Notes: generated by a model not told the origin, from the sequence alone. Positions 1 through 8,677 are shown, counted from the first letter of the stretch. The stretch is DNA of 21,285 bases from an uncultured Robinsoniella sp. (GCA_900540475.1 UQGG01000086.1:1-21285), one strand, 5' to 3'. Numbers and translations are program-made.

Positions 1-20
1 ACTTTCATTACTATTTGTGC

Positions 21-36
21 CGCGCCCGAAGGCGCG
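21..36. other. GC-rich hairpin before the first gene
   Basis: A perfect 6-bp stem, CGCGCC, with loop CGAA and GGCGCG, lies 16 nt before the probable start codon of the first gene. No T-run follows, so it is not a typical intrinsic terminator. It may be an intercistronic mRNA structure in an operon entering from the left; the upstream context is outside the window. Confidence 0.4.
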
Positions 37-52
37 CGGAATGGAGATTAAA

Positions 53-1132
53 ATGAGAAAACGACATTTCGTGGGTATCGCATTATTAACGGTATTGGCA
101 TCCGTGTGTATATTTGGGTGCGGCAGGTCGGATGGATCAAAGGAATCACAAACTTCGGCGGTCAGTAAAAATGAAGGGCAGTCCGTGACTGCAAAAGCAC
201 CAGCGATGGAATCAGAAGGATCAGTGACGGAATCGGAAGCACCTGCAGCGAAAAAGGAACTGATCAGAACAGAAAAACCGGAGTTTACCGCTAATGAGGT
301 CAGACGTGTTGCGATTGCGGTGGGTGGACAGGGTGTATTTGAAATTACCTATGATCCACAGGATTATAAAAGTAATTTTGCGTATTGGGATATTATTACA
401 CCATATAAATCACTGGTAATGGTGGATACAGAAGAAATGTTCAACTTATATAATGCTCTTGCGGCGTGGAAATTTGGCAGCGCTATTGACATAAAAGAGG
501 GGGAAGACACAGGTCTGTCAGACCCATCAGCCAGTATAGCAATAGACTACTATGATATGAAATCAGAGTCGGACACTGCAGATACCGATCCCGATACTAC
601 ATGTCTGATTAAGTTCGGTAAAAAAGATGAACAGGGCAATTATTATGCTCAGATTGAAGGATTTGATACGATTTATAAGATTTCTTCCAGTGCCGCAGAT
701 CCTGTGCTTATGTTTAATCCCTATGATTATATATTAAAAATCTGCTGTCTTGTGGACTATAAAACGGTGGATACGGTAGAAATAAATATGGGTGATAACA
801 CATATGTGATAGATGTGAATGCTGCGCAGAAGAAGTATGCTTTTGATAAAAAAGAAGTGGATGAAAAAACATTTTCGGCGCTGTATCAGGCATTGATGGG
901 AGTCATCGTTAAGGGCGAGCCGGATGGTAAAATTGCAGGTGAAGGAAAAGAGGCATCGCCAGTTTTAGAGATTGATTTTCAGAGAAATATGGAAAATGCA
1001 CCTGATATAGCCGTAGCTTTTAAACCTTATAATGATGATTATTGTCTGGCTGAAATAAATGGGAACCAATTTTTTATCGTATCAAAAGAAGATGTAGATC
1101 AATTAGCGGAACAAGTGGAGGAAGCTTTTTAG
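53..1132 (+). CDS. DUF4340-like lipoprotein
   Basis: The start is placed at ATG 53, preceded by GGAG at 43-46; a GTG at 17 is in frame but would put a charged segment before the signal peptide. From ATG 53 the protein is 359 aa. It has a basic N-terminus, a hydrophobic stretch (about residues 6-22) and a lipobox ending at Cys23 (CIFGC), then a Ser/Glu/Ala-rich low-complexity linker to about residue 65, as expected for a lipoprotein exported and tethered to the membrane face. The rest resembles DUF4340-type proteins, with repeated Tyr/Asp-rich segments predicted to be beta-strand. Relatives often follow Gld-type ABC transporter genes, so this may be the last gene of an operon entering from the left (inference). 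The next gene has its own promoter. Family assignment is from general pattern only; no catalytic residue is apparent. Confidence 0.75.
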   Translation: MRKRHFVGIALLTVLASVCIFGCGRSDGSKESQTSAVSKNEGQSVTAKAPAMESEGSVTESEAPAAKKELIRTEKPEFTANEVRRVAIAVGGQGVFEITYDPQDYKSNFAYWDIITPYKSLVMVDTEEMFNLYNALAAWKFGSAIDIKEGEDTGLSDPSASIAIDYYDMKSESDTADTDPDTTCLIKFGKKDEQGNYYAQIEGFDTIYKISSSAADPVLMFNPYDYILKICCLVDYKTVDTVEINMGDNTYVIDVNAAQKKYAFDKKEVDEKTFSALYQALMGVIVKGEPDGKIAGEGKEASPVLEIDFQRNMENAPDIAVAFKPYNDDYCLAEINGNQFFIVSKEDVDQLAEQVEEAF

Positions 1133-1139
1133 TTCAGAT

Positions 1140-1168
1140 TTGGAAGCTTGTCTCCAGATAAATATAAT
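1140..1168 (+). promoter_or_regulatory. Sigma-A promoter of the dehydrogenase gene
   Basis: TTGGAA (1140-1145), a 17-bp spacer and a consensus TATAAT (1163-1168) lie right after the stop codon of the preceding lipoprotein gene. The expected start site near 1175 gives a leader of about 26 nt ahead of ATG 1201, so the dehydrogenase can be transcribed independently. Confidence 0.65.
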
Positions 1169-1200
1169 GAATTCGAAACAAGTCCCGGGGAGGATATAGC

Positions 1201-2244
1201 ATGGAAGGTATAATGAAAACAGCAGTTATGACAGGGATCCGTAAAGTAGAATTAACAAACCGTCCGATTCCTGTGCCGGCAGAAAATGAGGTATTGGTTA
1301 AGGTAGAGTATGTAGGAATCTGTGGTTCTGATCTGCATTATTACGAAGCAGGAAGAATCGGGAACTTTGTTGTGGAACCGCCGTTTGTGCTTGGGCATGA
1401 AGCAGGTGGAATTGTCGTAGAGACCGGAAGCAATGTAAGGAATTTAAAGGTTGGGGACCGTGTTGCGCTGGAGCCTGGTAAGACCTGCAGTAACTGTGAA
1501 TTTTGCAAGAGCGGCAGATATAATCTCTGTAAGGATGTGGTATTCTTTGCGACACCTCCTGTGGATGGGGTTTTTCAGGAATATGTTGCACATGATGCCG
1601 GACTCTGTTTTCCGATTCCGGACAATATGAGTACAATGGAGGCTGCCCTGATTGAGCCGCTGGCAGTAGGAATGCATGCAGCGATACAGGGAGGTGCCGG
1701 GATTGGACAGACCGCTGTAGTTACCGGAGCAGGATGTATTGGACTAGTCAGTATGATGGCGTTGAAAGCAATGGGAGTTTCCAGAGTGTACGTAGTGGAC
1801 GTAATGGAAAAGAGGCTGCAAAAAGCGTTGGAATTAGGTGCAGATGGAATCATAAACGGAAGAGAGGAAGATGCCGTTGCTAAAATCATGGAATTAACCA
1901 ATGGCGCCGGTTGTGATTTATCCATTGAAACAGCTGGAACTGAGATTACAACGACACAGCTGATTGGGATGGCAAAAAAAGGTTCCACCATTGTTCTGGT
2001 TGGCTACAGTGCTTCCGGTAAGCTGACCCTGCCCGTTAGTACGGCATTAGACAAAGAGCTGACATTTAAGACTGTTTTCCGATATCGTAATATATATCCT
2101 ATGGCAATTGATGCCGTGGCACAGGGAAAGATAAAAATCAAAGACATCGTTACCAATATTTTTGACCTGGATGATATCGCAGCTGCGCTGGAGCAGAGTG
2201 TGGAAAATAAGGCAGATATTGTAAAGGGTGTAATTAAAATTTAA
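1201..2244 (+). CDS. Zinc-dependent sorbitol/xylitol dehydrogenase-type MDR
   Basis: A 347-aa medium-chain dehydrogenase/reductase, full length for the family. Catalytic zinc ligands appear as Cys41 (GICGSD), His66-Glu67 (GHEAGG) and Glu152 (IEPLAVG). The structural zinc loop has Cys96, Cys99, Cys102 and Cys110. The Rossmann motif GAGCIG is at 176-181, and Asp200 at the end of the second strand (VYVVD) indicates NAD rather than NADP. The pattern matches the polyol dehydrogenase branch (sorbitol, xylitol or related substrates to the keto sugar), but the substrate cannot be read from sequence. GGGGAGG at 1187-1193 sets ATG 1201; a second in-frame ATG at 1213 has weaker support. It stands alone with its own promoter and no transporter or kinase beside it. 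It is cytoplasmic. Alternatives: L-iditol, galactitol or butanediol dehydrogenase. Confidence 0.88.
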   Translation: MEGIMKTAVMTGIRKVELTNRPIPVPAENEVLVKVEYVGICGSDLHYYEAGRIGNFVVEPPFVLGHEAGGIVVETGSNVRNLKVGDRVALEPGKTCSNCEFCKSGRYNLCKDVVFFATPPVDGVFQEYVAHDAGLCFPIPDNMSTMEAALIEPLAVGMHAAIQGGAGIGQTAVVTGAGCIGLVSMMALKAMGVSRVYVVDVMEKRLQKALELGADGIINGREEDAVAKIMELTNGAGCDLSIETAGTEITTTQLIGMAKKGSTIVLVGYSASGKLTLPVSTALDKELTFKTVFRYRNIYPMAIDAVAQGKIKIKDIVTNIFDLDDIAAALEQSVENKADIVKGVIKI

Positions 2245-2282
2245 ATATCATTCATGTGATTCTTTTTCAATTTATTATGAAA

Positions 2283-2328
2283 AATATGGAGCTTACGGGT
2301 AATTTTATTTATCCGTGAGCTCCATATT
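2283..2328. terminator. Hairpin terminator between convergent genes
   Basis: A 20-bp stem (2283-2302 with 2309-2328, two G-U wobbles) closes a TTTTAT loop. On the minus strand a T-rich run follows, so it should end the reductase transcript well. On the plus strand the run after the stem is poor (ACTGC), so action for the dehydrogenase is less certain. Confidence 0.75.
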
Positions 2329-2360
2329 ACTGCAATGTACAATTTCAGGATGTAAATTAA

Positions 2361-3911
2361 TTAAATAAAATATCTCCCAGCCAATTCCATAAATGCTTCC
2401 CGGTCTGACTCATAAAAATCAGAAAAATTCTTTTGTTCCGTAAGAAGATTTTTAGCCAGTGCAGACATGAAATCCGGGATCGCGGATGCAGCCATGATGC
2501 CGAGAATATCACCCATTTCCGTTATATCTGCTCCAATCTTGCCGTTTACCTGGATTTCAAATGCATCCACTACTTCGTCATTGACACGTTTCTTTCTGCC
2601 AGCGAATCCAATCTGTGCCATCTGGTGTCTGGAGCAGCTGTTGGGACAGCCGCTGATATGAACGGATGGAAGTACGTCTTCACGAATGCCAGCTTCTTTC
2701 AATTCCGCAAGGATTCCGTGACACAGAGTCTGGCTTTGCATGATACCGATCTGACAGGTAGGTGTTCCCACACAGCTCACACTCATTTGTATTTTGGTAG
2801 ACATCAGCTGGCTTTCTGCGAACTGCATAAATGCTTCGGCATGAGATTTATTCAAATTGCGCACATATAATTCTTCATTCATGCTCAGTCGAAGTTCTGC
2901 ATCCGGGCATTTTTCTAAAAGGCTGTCCAATTCCAGCAACGCATTTTTTTCCAGCTGTCCGCAGAGAGGATGAAGAACCACGGTGTAGCAGCCAGGCTGT
3001 TTTTGAGGAATGCAGATATTGGAGGAGGGAATTTCCGGTTCCCAGGAATTTTCTTTGGACAATTCTGCTTTCAGCTCATCAAATTTTACTTTTTCTTTTA
3101 TTTCTGCGAGATATTCCTTATAAGTTTTCAGAAAATTTTCCACACCCATCCGTCTTGGAATAAAGCGGATACGGGCTTTTGACTTGTTCTGGTAATCGCC
3201 CTCAGCTTTAAATAACTGTGTGATCGCTTCGATGTGATACATCACATCTTCCGGCAAAACCAGTTCATCGTATGGAATTCCCACTGCCGGACCGCCGCCC
3301 AGACCGCCTGCCAGCCAAACGCGGAACATGGGTTTATTATTGTCTTCCACTGCCATAAAACCAATATCGGTTAAAGTTGCGCAGGCGGTATCGTTGGGAC
3401 CGGATGAGAAAGCTGCTTTTAATTTACGGGGGAGCTGGTAGTGGGGAGCATTTATGGTAAAATAACTTCCTGTCTGCAATGCATAAGGTGTCACATCAAA
3501 GGCTTCACCTTTCTCCACACCTGCAAGAGGGGAAAGAGCCACATTGCGAGGAAAATTTCCGCCGCCGCCTCTGGTAAAAAGACCGTGGTTAATGGCATCT
3601 TCCATAATATCACAAACGTCATCCAGAGAAAGGTCATGGAGCTGAATGGCCTGTCTGGTTGTAAGATGTATTTTGTCAAGTTTATATTGATCTGCATAAT
3701 GCAGAATGAGTTTAAAATGTTCATGGCTGATTACTCCGGAAGGGGTTCTGAGCCTGATCATAAATTTACCGTTTTCTTTCTGGGCATAACAGCCCATCCC
3801 GCCTGATTTTCCTTTAAACTCCATCCGTGTAATTTCACCATTTAAAAATGCATGGCCAGCGGCGCGGAATGCGGGGATTTCATCTTTGAGCACTTGCTTA
3901 TAGGCTTTCAT
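2361..3911 (-). CDS. Siroheme nitrite/sulfite reductase-like protein
   Basis: A 516-aa protein of the ferredoxin-type nitrite/sulfite reductase family, which carries siroheme coupled to a 4Fe-4S cluster and does six-electron reduction of nitrite or sulfite. The cluster ligands are seen as Cys380-x5-Cys386 (CVGTPTC) and Cys422-x3-Cys426 (CPNSC). Basic siroheme-contact segments are present around residues 51-60 and 83-90 (TTRQ) and near 248-255. A Gly-rich stretch (GGLGGG) is near 202-207. The start codon follows GGAGG at 7-nt spacing on the minus strand. No siroheme-synthesis gene, ferredoxin or flavin reductase partner and no sulfate or nitrate transport gene is in the window, so nitrite versus sulfite cannot be decided. 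It converges on the dehydrogenase gene and diverges from tdh. It is cytoplasmic. Confidence 0.88.
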   Translation of the reverse strand: MKAYKQVLKDEIPAFRAAGHAFLNGEITRMEFKGKSGGMGCYAQKENGKFMIRLRTPSGVISHEHFKLILHYADQYKLDKIHLTTRQAIQLHDLSLDDVCDIMEDAINHGLFTRGGGGNFPRNVALSPLAGVEKGEAFDVTPYALQTGSYFTINAPHYQLPRKLKAAFSSGPNDTACATLTDIGFMAVEDNNKPMFRVWLAGGLGGGPAVGIPYDELVLPEDVMYHIEAITQLFKAEGDYQNKSKARIRFIPRRMGVENFLKTYKEYLAEIKEKVKFDELKAELSKENSWEPEIPSSNICIPQKQPGCYTVVLHPLCGQLEKNALLELDSLLEKCPDAELRLSMNEELYVRNLNKSHAEAFMQFAESQLMSTKIQMSVSCVGTPTCQIGIMQSQTLCHGILAELKEAGIREDVLPSVHISGCPNSCSRHQMAQIGFAGRKKRVNDEVVDAFEIQVNGKIGADITEMGDILGIMAASAIPDFMSALAKNLLTEQKNFSDFYESDREAFMELAGRYFI

Positions 3912-3947
3912 CTATACTACCTCCAATTTTATATCTGTTAAAAATAT

Positions 3948-3969
3948 ATTATATCCCAATCGATGGGGA
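3948..3969 (-). promoter_or_regulatory. Minus-strand -10 with adjoining 16-bp palindrome
   Basis: On the minus strand a consensus TATAAT (plus 3948-3953) is directly preceded by a 16-bp dyad, plus strand TCCCAATCGATGGGGA (3954-3969), in which 7 of 8 base pairs are symmetric. The dyad occupies the expected -35/-10 spacer of the reductase gene. The -35 itself is poor (TTTTTA). The leader would be about 30 nt. The binding protein is unknown. Confidence 0.45.
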
Positions 3970-4004
3970 ATAAAAAGTTTTATTTTAATTTTTCAAAAAT
4001 CCTA

Positions 4005-4033
4005 TTGATTTTTTATACAGAATATGCTATTTT
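4005..4033 (+). promoter_or_regulatory. Candidate tdh-kbl promoter
   Basis: TTGATT (4005-4010), a 17-bp spacer and TATTTT (4028-4033) lie about 70 nt before ATG 4107. The boxes are imperfect, but this is the best sigma-A match in the gap. No T-box, riboswitch or leader terminator hairpin was recognised between it and the gene. Confidence 0.4.
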
Positions 4034-4106
4034 GTATTTGAGAGAAAGACATAAACTGGAAATATGTACGTGATAGAAAGACAAATATCTTCTTAGGAGG
4101 GAACGT

Positions 4107-5171
4107 ATGCAGAAAGAAATGTATGCACTTGTAAAAGAAACCAGGGGACCGGGGCTTGTTTTAAAGAAAGTGGAGGTACCTTCAGTTGGCAGAGCGGATG
4201 TAAAGATTAAAATTCATTATACATCCATCTGCGGAACAGACCTGCACATTTACAACTGGGATAAATGGTCCCAGGAGACGATTATACCGCCGCTGACCAT
4301 CGGACACGAATTTGTAGGGGAGGTGGCAGAGCTGGGGGATGAAGTGACCGGTTTTAAGCTGGGGGATATTGTGTCGGGAGAAGGGCACATAGTCTGCGGA
4401 TCCTGCCGGCACTGCAAAGCAGGCAGATGGCATTTATGCAAACAGACACAGGGAGTGGGAGTGAATCGTTCCGGTGCTTTTGCACAGTATCTGGTTATTC
4501 CTGCAACGAATGTCGTAAAATGTGAAAAAGGAATTCGGGAAGAATTGTGCTCCTCCTTTGATCCTCTGGGCAATGCAGTAAACACCGCGCTGACCTTTAA
4601 TCTGGTAGGCGAGGATGTTCTGATTACAGGAGCAGGTCCGATCGGTATTATGGCAGCTGCAGTGTGCAGACATGTAGGTGCAAAACATGTTGTGATTACC
4701 GACATAAATGATTACCGGCTGAATCTGGTGAAAGAAATATGTGATGAATATGTCTACCCGGTAAACGTGGCAAAAGAGGATATCAAGGAAGTGATGAAAC
4801 ATCTTGGTATCTGTGAGGGTTTTGATATCGGTCTGGAGATGTCCGGAAATGGCTCCGCATTTAACATGATGCTGGATAATCTGTACAATGGAGGCAGAGT
4901 CGCAATGCTTGGAATCCAAAGTGACAAGACTTTAATTGACTGGAACAAAGTAGTATTTAAATGCCTGGATATCAAAGGTGTCTATGGAAGAGAGATGTTT
5001 GAAACCTGGTACAAAATGATGTCTATGCTGCAGAGCGGACTGAAGCTGGATAAAATTTTAACCCACAAATTCAAGTTCCGGGAATTTGAAAAAGGATTTG
5101 AAATCATGAACAGCGGAAATTGCGGAAAAGTAGTATTGGACTGGACAGATGCAGAAACGGAGGAAATGTGA
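4107..5171 (+). CDS. tdh: L-threonine 3-dehydrogenase
   Basis: A 354-aa zinc MDR enzyme that oxidises L-threonine to 2-amino-3-oxobutyrate with NAD. Diagnostic segments match known TDH proteins: Cys42-Gly-Thr44 and His47 in SICGTDLHIYNWDKWSQ, His67-Glu68 in GHEFVG, a structural zinc loop at Cys97, Cys100, Cys103 and Cys111, and the FDPLGNAVNTAL segment. The nucleotide site is GAGPIG, with an acidic residue at the end of the following strand (ITD), favouring NAD. AGGAGGG at 4096-4102 sets ATG 4107. The stop is one base before the kbl start codon, so the two genes are an operon and very likely translationally coupled. The pair converts threonine and CoA to glycine and acetyl-CoA, a threonine catabolic or glycine supply route. 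The unstable intermediate makes tight co-expression sensible. Confidence 0.95.
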   Translation: MQKEMYALVKETRGPGLVLKKVEVPSVGRADVKIKIHYTSICGTDLHIYNWDKWSQETIIPPLTIGHEFVGEVAELGDEVTGFKLGDIVSGEGHIVCGSCRHCKAGRWHLCKQTQGVGVNRSGAFAQYLVIPATNVVKCEKGIREELCSSFDPLGNAVNTALTFNLVGEDVLITGAGPIGIMAAAVCRHVGAKHVVITDINDYRLNLVKEICDEYVYPVNVAKEDIKEVMKHLGICEGFDIGLEMSGNGSAFNMMLDNLYNGGRVAMLGIQSDKTLIDWNKVVFKCLDIKGVYGREMFETWYKMMSMLQSGLKLDKILTHKFKFREFEKGFEIMNSGNCGKVVLDWTDAETEEM

Positions 5172-5172
5172 G

Positions 5173-6354
5173 ATGAAAGCAGCATATCAGATTTTTCAGG
5201 ATACATTACAGGAAATAAAAAATGATGGTACATACAAAAGTGAAAGAGTGATCATGACACCTCAAAAAGGGCATATTGATACAGACAAGGTGAAGAATGT
5301 TATAAATATGTGTTCTAACAATTATCTGGGGCTGGCGGATAACAGTGAAATAATCCAGGCTGCAAAAAGCAGTTACGACAATTGGGGATACGGGTTATCT
5401 TCCGTGCGTTTTATCTGCGGCACACAGAGAATTCACAAGGATCTGGAGAAGTCCATTGCCGAATTTCTCCAGATGGATGATACCATTTTGTATTCTTCCT
5501 GCTTTGATGCAAACGGTGGTTTATTTGAAACCTTATTGACCGATCAGGATGCGATCATCAGTGACAGCTTAAATCATGCCAGCATAATTGACGGCGTCCG
5601 TCTGTGTAAAGCTAAGAAATTCCGTTATAATAATAATGACATGGCAGATCTGGAGCGCTGTCTGAAGGAAGCAGAAGGCATGCGGATTAAATTAATCGCA
5701 ACCGACGGCGTATTTTCAATGGATGGCATAATTGCCGACCTGAAATCCATCTGTGACCTTGCGGATAAGTACGATGCGCTGGTTATGGTAGATGACAGCC
5801 ATGCAGTTGGGTTTATGGGGGATACCGGAGCGGGAACACCGGAATACTGCGGAGTTTCCGACCGGGTGGACATCATAACAGGAACCCTTGGGAAAGCGCT
5901 GGGCGGTGCCAGCGGCGGATATACCAGTGCAAGGCAGGAAATTATCGATTTGCTCCGGCAGAAAAGCAGGCCCTATCTCTTCTCCAACACCCTTGCTCCG
6001 GCGATCACCTGCGGCGCAATTAAGACTTTCCAGCTGCTAAAGGAGAAGGGGGAACACAGAGAAAAGCTGCATAAAAATACGGCTTATTTCCGTGAAGAAA
6101 TGAAGAAACTGGGATTTGATATTGTAGAGAGTACCCACCCTATTGTAGCTGTCATGTTCTACGATGCAGTCATTGCGGCTCGGGCAGCAGAGCGTATGCT
6201 GGAACTTGGCGTATATGTGGTTGGCTTTTCCTATCCGGTAGTGCCAAAAGGGAAAGCCAGAATCCGTACCCAGGTATCAGCAGCTCATAGCAGGGAAGAT
6301 CTTGATTTTGTTTTGAAATGCTTTAAACAGGTGAAAGAAGAGATGGGAATATAG
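5173..6354 (+). CDS. kbl: Glycine C-acetyltransferase (2-amino-3-ketobutyrate CoA ligase)
   Basis: A 394-aa PLP enzyme of the alpha-oxoamine synthase family. It cleaves 2-amino-3-ketobutyrate with CoA to glycine and acetyl-CoA. The start at ATG 5173 is preferred over an upstream in-frame TTG inside tdh because GGAGG at 5159-5163 lies 9 nt before it and KBL proteins begin at this point. The PLP lysine is Lys241 in GTLGKALGG; His135 (SLNHASIIDG) and Asp207-Asp208-Ser-His210 (VDDSHAVG) form the expected cofactor pocket. Other members (AONS, ALAS, SPT) share the fold, but position next to tdh, one base apart, and the FCGTQ-like segment (FICGTQRIHKDLE) settle the function. The unit ends in a strong terminator 33 bp downstream. 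Confidence 0.95.
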   Translation: MKAAYQIFQDTLQEIKNDGTYKSERVIMTPQKGHIDTDKVKNVINMCSNNYLGLADNSEIIQAAKSSYDNWGYGLSSVRFICGTQRIHKDLEKSIAEFLQMDDTILYSSCFDANGGLFETLLTDQDAIISDSLNHASIIDGVRLCKAKKFRYNNNDMADLERCLKEAEGMRIKLIATDGVFSMDGIIADLKSICDLADKYDALVMVDDSHAVGFMGDTGAGTPEYCGVSDRVDIITGTLGKALGGASGGYTSARQEIIDLLRQKSRPYLFSNTLAPAITCGAIKTFQLLKEKGEHREKLHKNTAYFREEMKKLGFDIVESTHPIVAVMFYDAVIAARAAERMLELGVYVVGFSYPVVPKGKARIRTQVSAAHSREDLDFVLKCFKQVKEEMGI

Positions 6355-6386
6355 TATTGAAACAAGTGAAGCAACAGACAGGAATA

Positions 6387-6432
6387 AAAAACAGATGGCA
6401 CTGCCTATTACACGGCAGTGTCATCTGTTTTT
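6387..6432. terminator. Bidirectional intrinsic terminator
   Basis: A 19-bp stem (6387-6405 with 6414-6432, one G-U wobble) closes an 8-nt loop. It begins with a run of A and ends with a run of T, so it should stop transcription from both sides. It separates kbl from the convergent glycoside hydrolase gene, whose stop codon is only 3 bp away. Confidence 0.92.
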
Positions 6433-6434
6433 AG

Positions 6435-8528
6435 CTATTTCTTTTCACACCATATAATCTGCTGCAGGGTAAGTGGCGGCAGTGCCGCACAGGTTCCATT
6501 TTCTGACAGAGCGAGGCTCTGTTGTTCTGGATACACCAGTTTAGCACTTGCCACGGGATTCTGAAACAGGATCTCCCCTGCCGGAATGGGGGGTGTATCT
6601 CCGTGGAAGCGCTTGGGCAGCATGGAAATCTGGTGTATGATATATGCTGTTTCCGTTTCAAAAAATGCTGTTCGGATCATATCTGGTGTATCTGTCCTGT
6701 GGCGCAGAGGCGGATGTATAGAGGATTTTGCCAGCAGATCGGCAAACAAATCGTTTGTGTAATTATATTTTTCCGTACCAGCCATCGTAAAAAAGTCAAA
6801 TGCCAGATAAAATACATGCCCCTTCTTAAAATGCCTGTGAAGAAGTGCCGGATAATTTGTTTGTTTACCGGGCGGAGGGCTCCACCAGTTTACCCAGTGG
6901 TCAAAATCGCATGCTACACAGGGAAGGTCAAAATACAGCATTTCCGAAACAGGGGAATCAGCCTCCGTGTCGTTACTATTTTCAAGTGGTGCCGCCTCCA
7001 TAAAGTATTCGCTTACCGGAGGGGTGGTGCAGGAAAGAAGCCCGGTGCAGGAATGGGATAGAGCAGGGCGCAGGTAAGCAGACCAGCGGTTAGAAGCAAA
7101 TTCCCGATGGATTTTAGCCGGACCGCAGCCCAACAGCCGGTGTAATGACGACTGCTCCCGCAGTGTGGAATCGGCGTTCCATAACCCTGTCTGTCCTGAG
7201 GAGATCAGGCAGCCGCCTGCTGCCACGTAATCCTCCAGCATGGAAACCATCTCCGGCTGTATAACATAGACTTCCGGGAGCAGAAGCATATCATATTGAT
7301 TCAGAAGGGAGTTGGTGAGACTTCCCTCCGGCAGAATGTTATAGGGAATTTTAGCATATTCACACAGCTGCATGGCTCCCAGAATGGCATTTAAGTGAGG
7401 ATTATGGCGCTTCATACGCAAAATAGCATCCGAACTGAGTTCCTGCATGTTGACTGACTTAGAACGGTCACTTTGCAGGATACCAATGGATTTCACCGGT
7501 GTACGGCAGGTTAAATAGGGCTCCATTGCTTCCAGCGCGGTGTAAACGGTGCCAAGTCGGTTTGCCTCTTCCATGTCCAGGGTACCGTCTGCATGCTGGG
7601 AACCGCTGTACATGCCAACCCGGCATCCCTGAGCTGCAATGGAGCTTAAGTCACACAGATATTGGGAAACTGTATCGTAGTTATATACCTGGGAAGCTTC
7701 TCCGGGCACCAGGATGGGATATTGTCCGACAGCAGTATCCCGGGCATAGGCTGAAGAATACCAGTTGTCCTTTAAGAGAGGTTCGGAAAACTGATAGTCT
7801 AACAGATCTCTCACGGCTTTTGGATAATGGCAGGAAAAATTAACCGTAATAGCCAGCCCGGGATCCACTGCTTTTAGACGCTGTTTCACGTCCAGCAAAA
7901 ATTCTCTGGAATTTTCATCCAGAAAATTTACGATATCTGACATATGCAGGCGGATGGTATCCGGATCTGAGGGCAGAGCGTAGCCATAGGCAGTGAGAAA
8001 TTTTTCCCTGCATTTTTCACAATAACACAGCGAAGATCCAAATATATCCATAAATAAAGCGTCCGGGCTGTAATTCTGTACAATTTCCTCCATCTGGGAC
8101 AGACAGTATTCCCGGTAACCGGTCTGGTAACAGCATAAACTCCATCTGGCAAACTCATCTTCCCGGATCAGGGGTGTGCCATCCGGCTTTCGCGCCCGCC
8201 ACTGGGGAAAACGCCTTGCAGCGCCCTCGTCATATTCAATGCAGTAATAGGCAATAAATTCAATGTCTTTTTTCTTCAAAACCGTGCTGACCTCCTGGAT
8301 CCAGTCAGTCTTTACTCCCTGATGTTTCTGTGCGCCTTCCACTTTGCTGTCATAATAAGTAACACCCCAGTGGTCTTTGCAGTAAACCATAAGGGAATCA
8401 ATATGCGCCGTATCAAAAAAGCGCTCATATTCTTCAATATTCAGTTGGTCTAAAGTAACAACCGGTGGTTGGGGGGAATGATGATCAATCAGATAACAGC
8501 GCTTGCTGTTCTTGTATTTGCTGCTCAT
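6435..8528 (-). CDS. GHL6/GH42-like glycoside hydrolase
   Basis: A 697-aa cytoplasmic protein with no signal peptide. Residues about 20-330 look like a TIM-barrel of the GHL6 (hypothetical glycosyl hydrolase 6) type: HIDSLMVYCKDHWG near 42-54, a conserved aspartate at 161 in DALFMDIFG followed by CYCEKC (Cys168, Cys170, Cys173), and Glu277 in LVPGEAS; Asp161 and Glu277 are plausible catalytic acids, not proven. Residues about 345-470 resemble the class I glutamine-amidotransferase-like trimerisation domain of GH42 beta-galactosidases (VKSIGI... LPEVYVI... GGCLISSGQTG). The start follows AAAGGAGA on the minus strand. It is divergent from the ABC importer and GH106-like genes, which suggests it trims imported oligosaccharides. 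The substrate is unknown; family members are annotated as alpha-amylase-like, beta-galactosidase-like or fucosidase-like without firm data. Confidence 0.72.
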   Translation of the reverse strand: MSSKYKNSKRCYLIDHHSPQPPVVTLDQLNIEEYERFFDTAHIDSLMVYCKDHWGVTYYDSKVEGAQKHQGVKTDWIQEVSTVLKKKDIEFIAYYCIEYDEGAARRFPQWRARKPDGTPLIREDEFARWSLCCYQTGYREYCLSQMEEIVQNYSPDALFMDIFGSSLCYCEKCREKFLTAYGYALPSDPDTIRLHMSDIVNFLDENSREFLLDVKQRLKAVDPGLAITVNFSCHYPKAVRDLLDYQFSEPLLKDNWYSSAYARDTAVGQYPILVPGEASQVYNYDTVSQYLCDLSSIAAQGCRVGMYSGSQHADGTLDMEEANRLGTVYTALEAMEPYLTCRTPVKSIGILQSDRSKSVNMQELSSDAILRMKRHNPHLNAILGAMQLCEYAKIPYNILPEGSLTNSLLNQYDMLLLPEVYVIQPEMVSMLEDYVAAGGCLISSGQTGLWNADSTLREQSSLHRLLGCGPAKIHREFASNRWSAYLRPALSHSCTGLLSCTTPPVSEYFMEAAPLENSNDTEADSPVSEMLYFDLPCVACDFDHWVNWWSPPPGKQTNYPALLHRHFKKGHVFYLAFDFFTMAGTEKYNYTNDLFADLLAKSSIHPPLRHRTDTPDMIRTAFFETETAYIIHQISMLPKRFHGDTPPIPAGEILFQNPVASAKLVYPEQQSLALSENGTCAALPPLTLQQIIWCEKK

Positions 8529-8634
8529 AATCGGTATCTCCTTTCAGGATAAAATGCCCGCAGGCAAAATAGTACCGGCATACCAGTATCAAGATCCAGA
8601 TTAGAGAACATGCAAAAAAGAGTGTGTTATTGCC

Positions 8635-8663
8635 AGTATATAGAAGATAACAGGGAAAGTCAA
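8635..8663 (-). promoter_or_regulatory. Promoter of the GHL6-like hydrolase gene
   Basis: On the minus strand TTGACT (plus 8658-8663), a 17-bp spacer and TATACT (plus 8635-8640) form a near-consensus sigma-A promoter. The start site would be near 8628, leaving a leader of about 100 nt. Confidence 0.6.
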
Positions 8664-8677
8664 TAAGATAAATTTAT

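Noticed and set aside
1298..1991. Minus-strand open frames inside the sorbitol-dehydrogenase-type gene
   Set aside because: They lie wholly within a well-supported gene, lack ribosome sites and family motifs, and have shadow-like composition.
2433..3182. Plus-strand open frames across the siroheme reductase gene
   Set aside because: Antisense shadows of a gene with intact cluster motifs; no promoter or recognisable protein.
3912..4106. Riboswitch or T-box before tdh
   Set aside because: No conserved T-box element, antiterminator pair or terminator hairpin was seen in the 195-bp gap.
6522..7061. 179-codon plus-strand frame inside the GHL6-like gene
   Set aside because: Cys/Arg-rich, no family resemblance, fully antisense to a coherent protein and without a good ribosome site.
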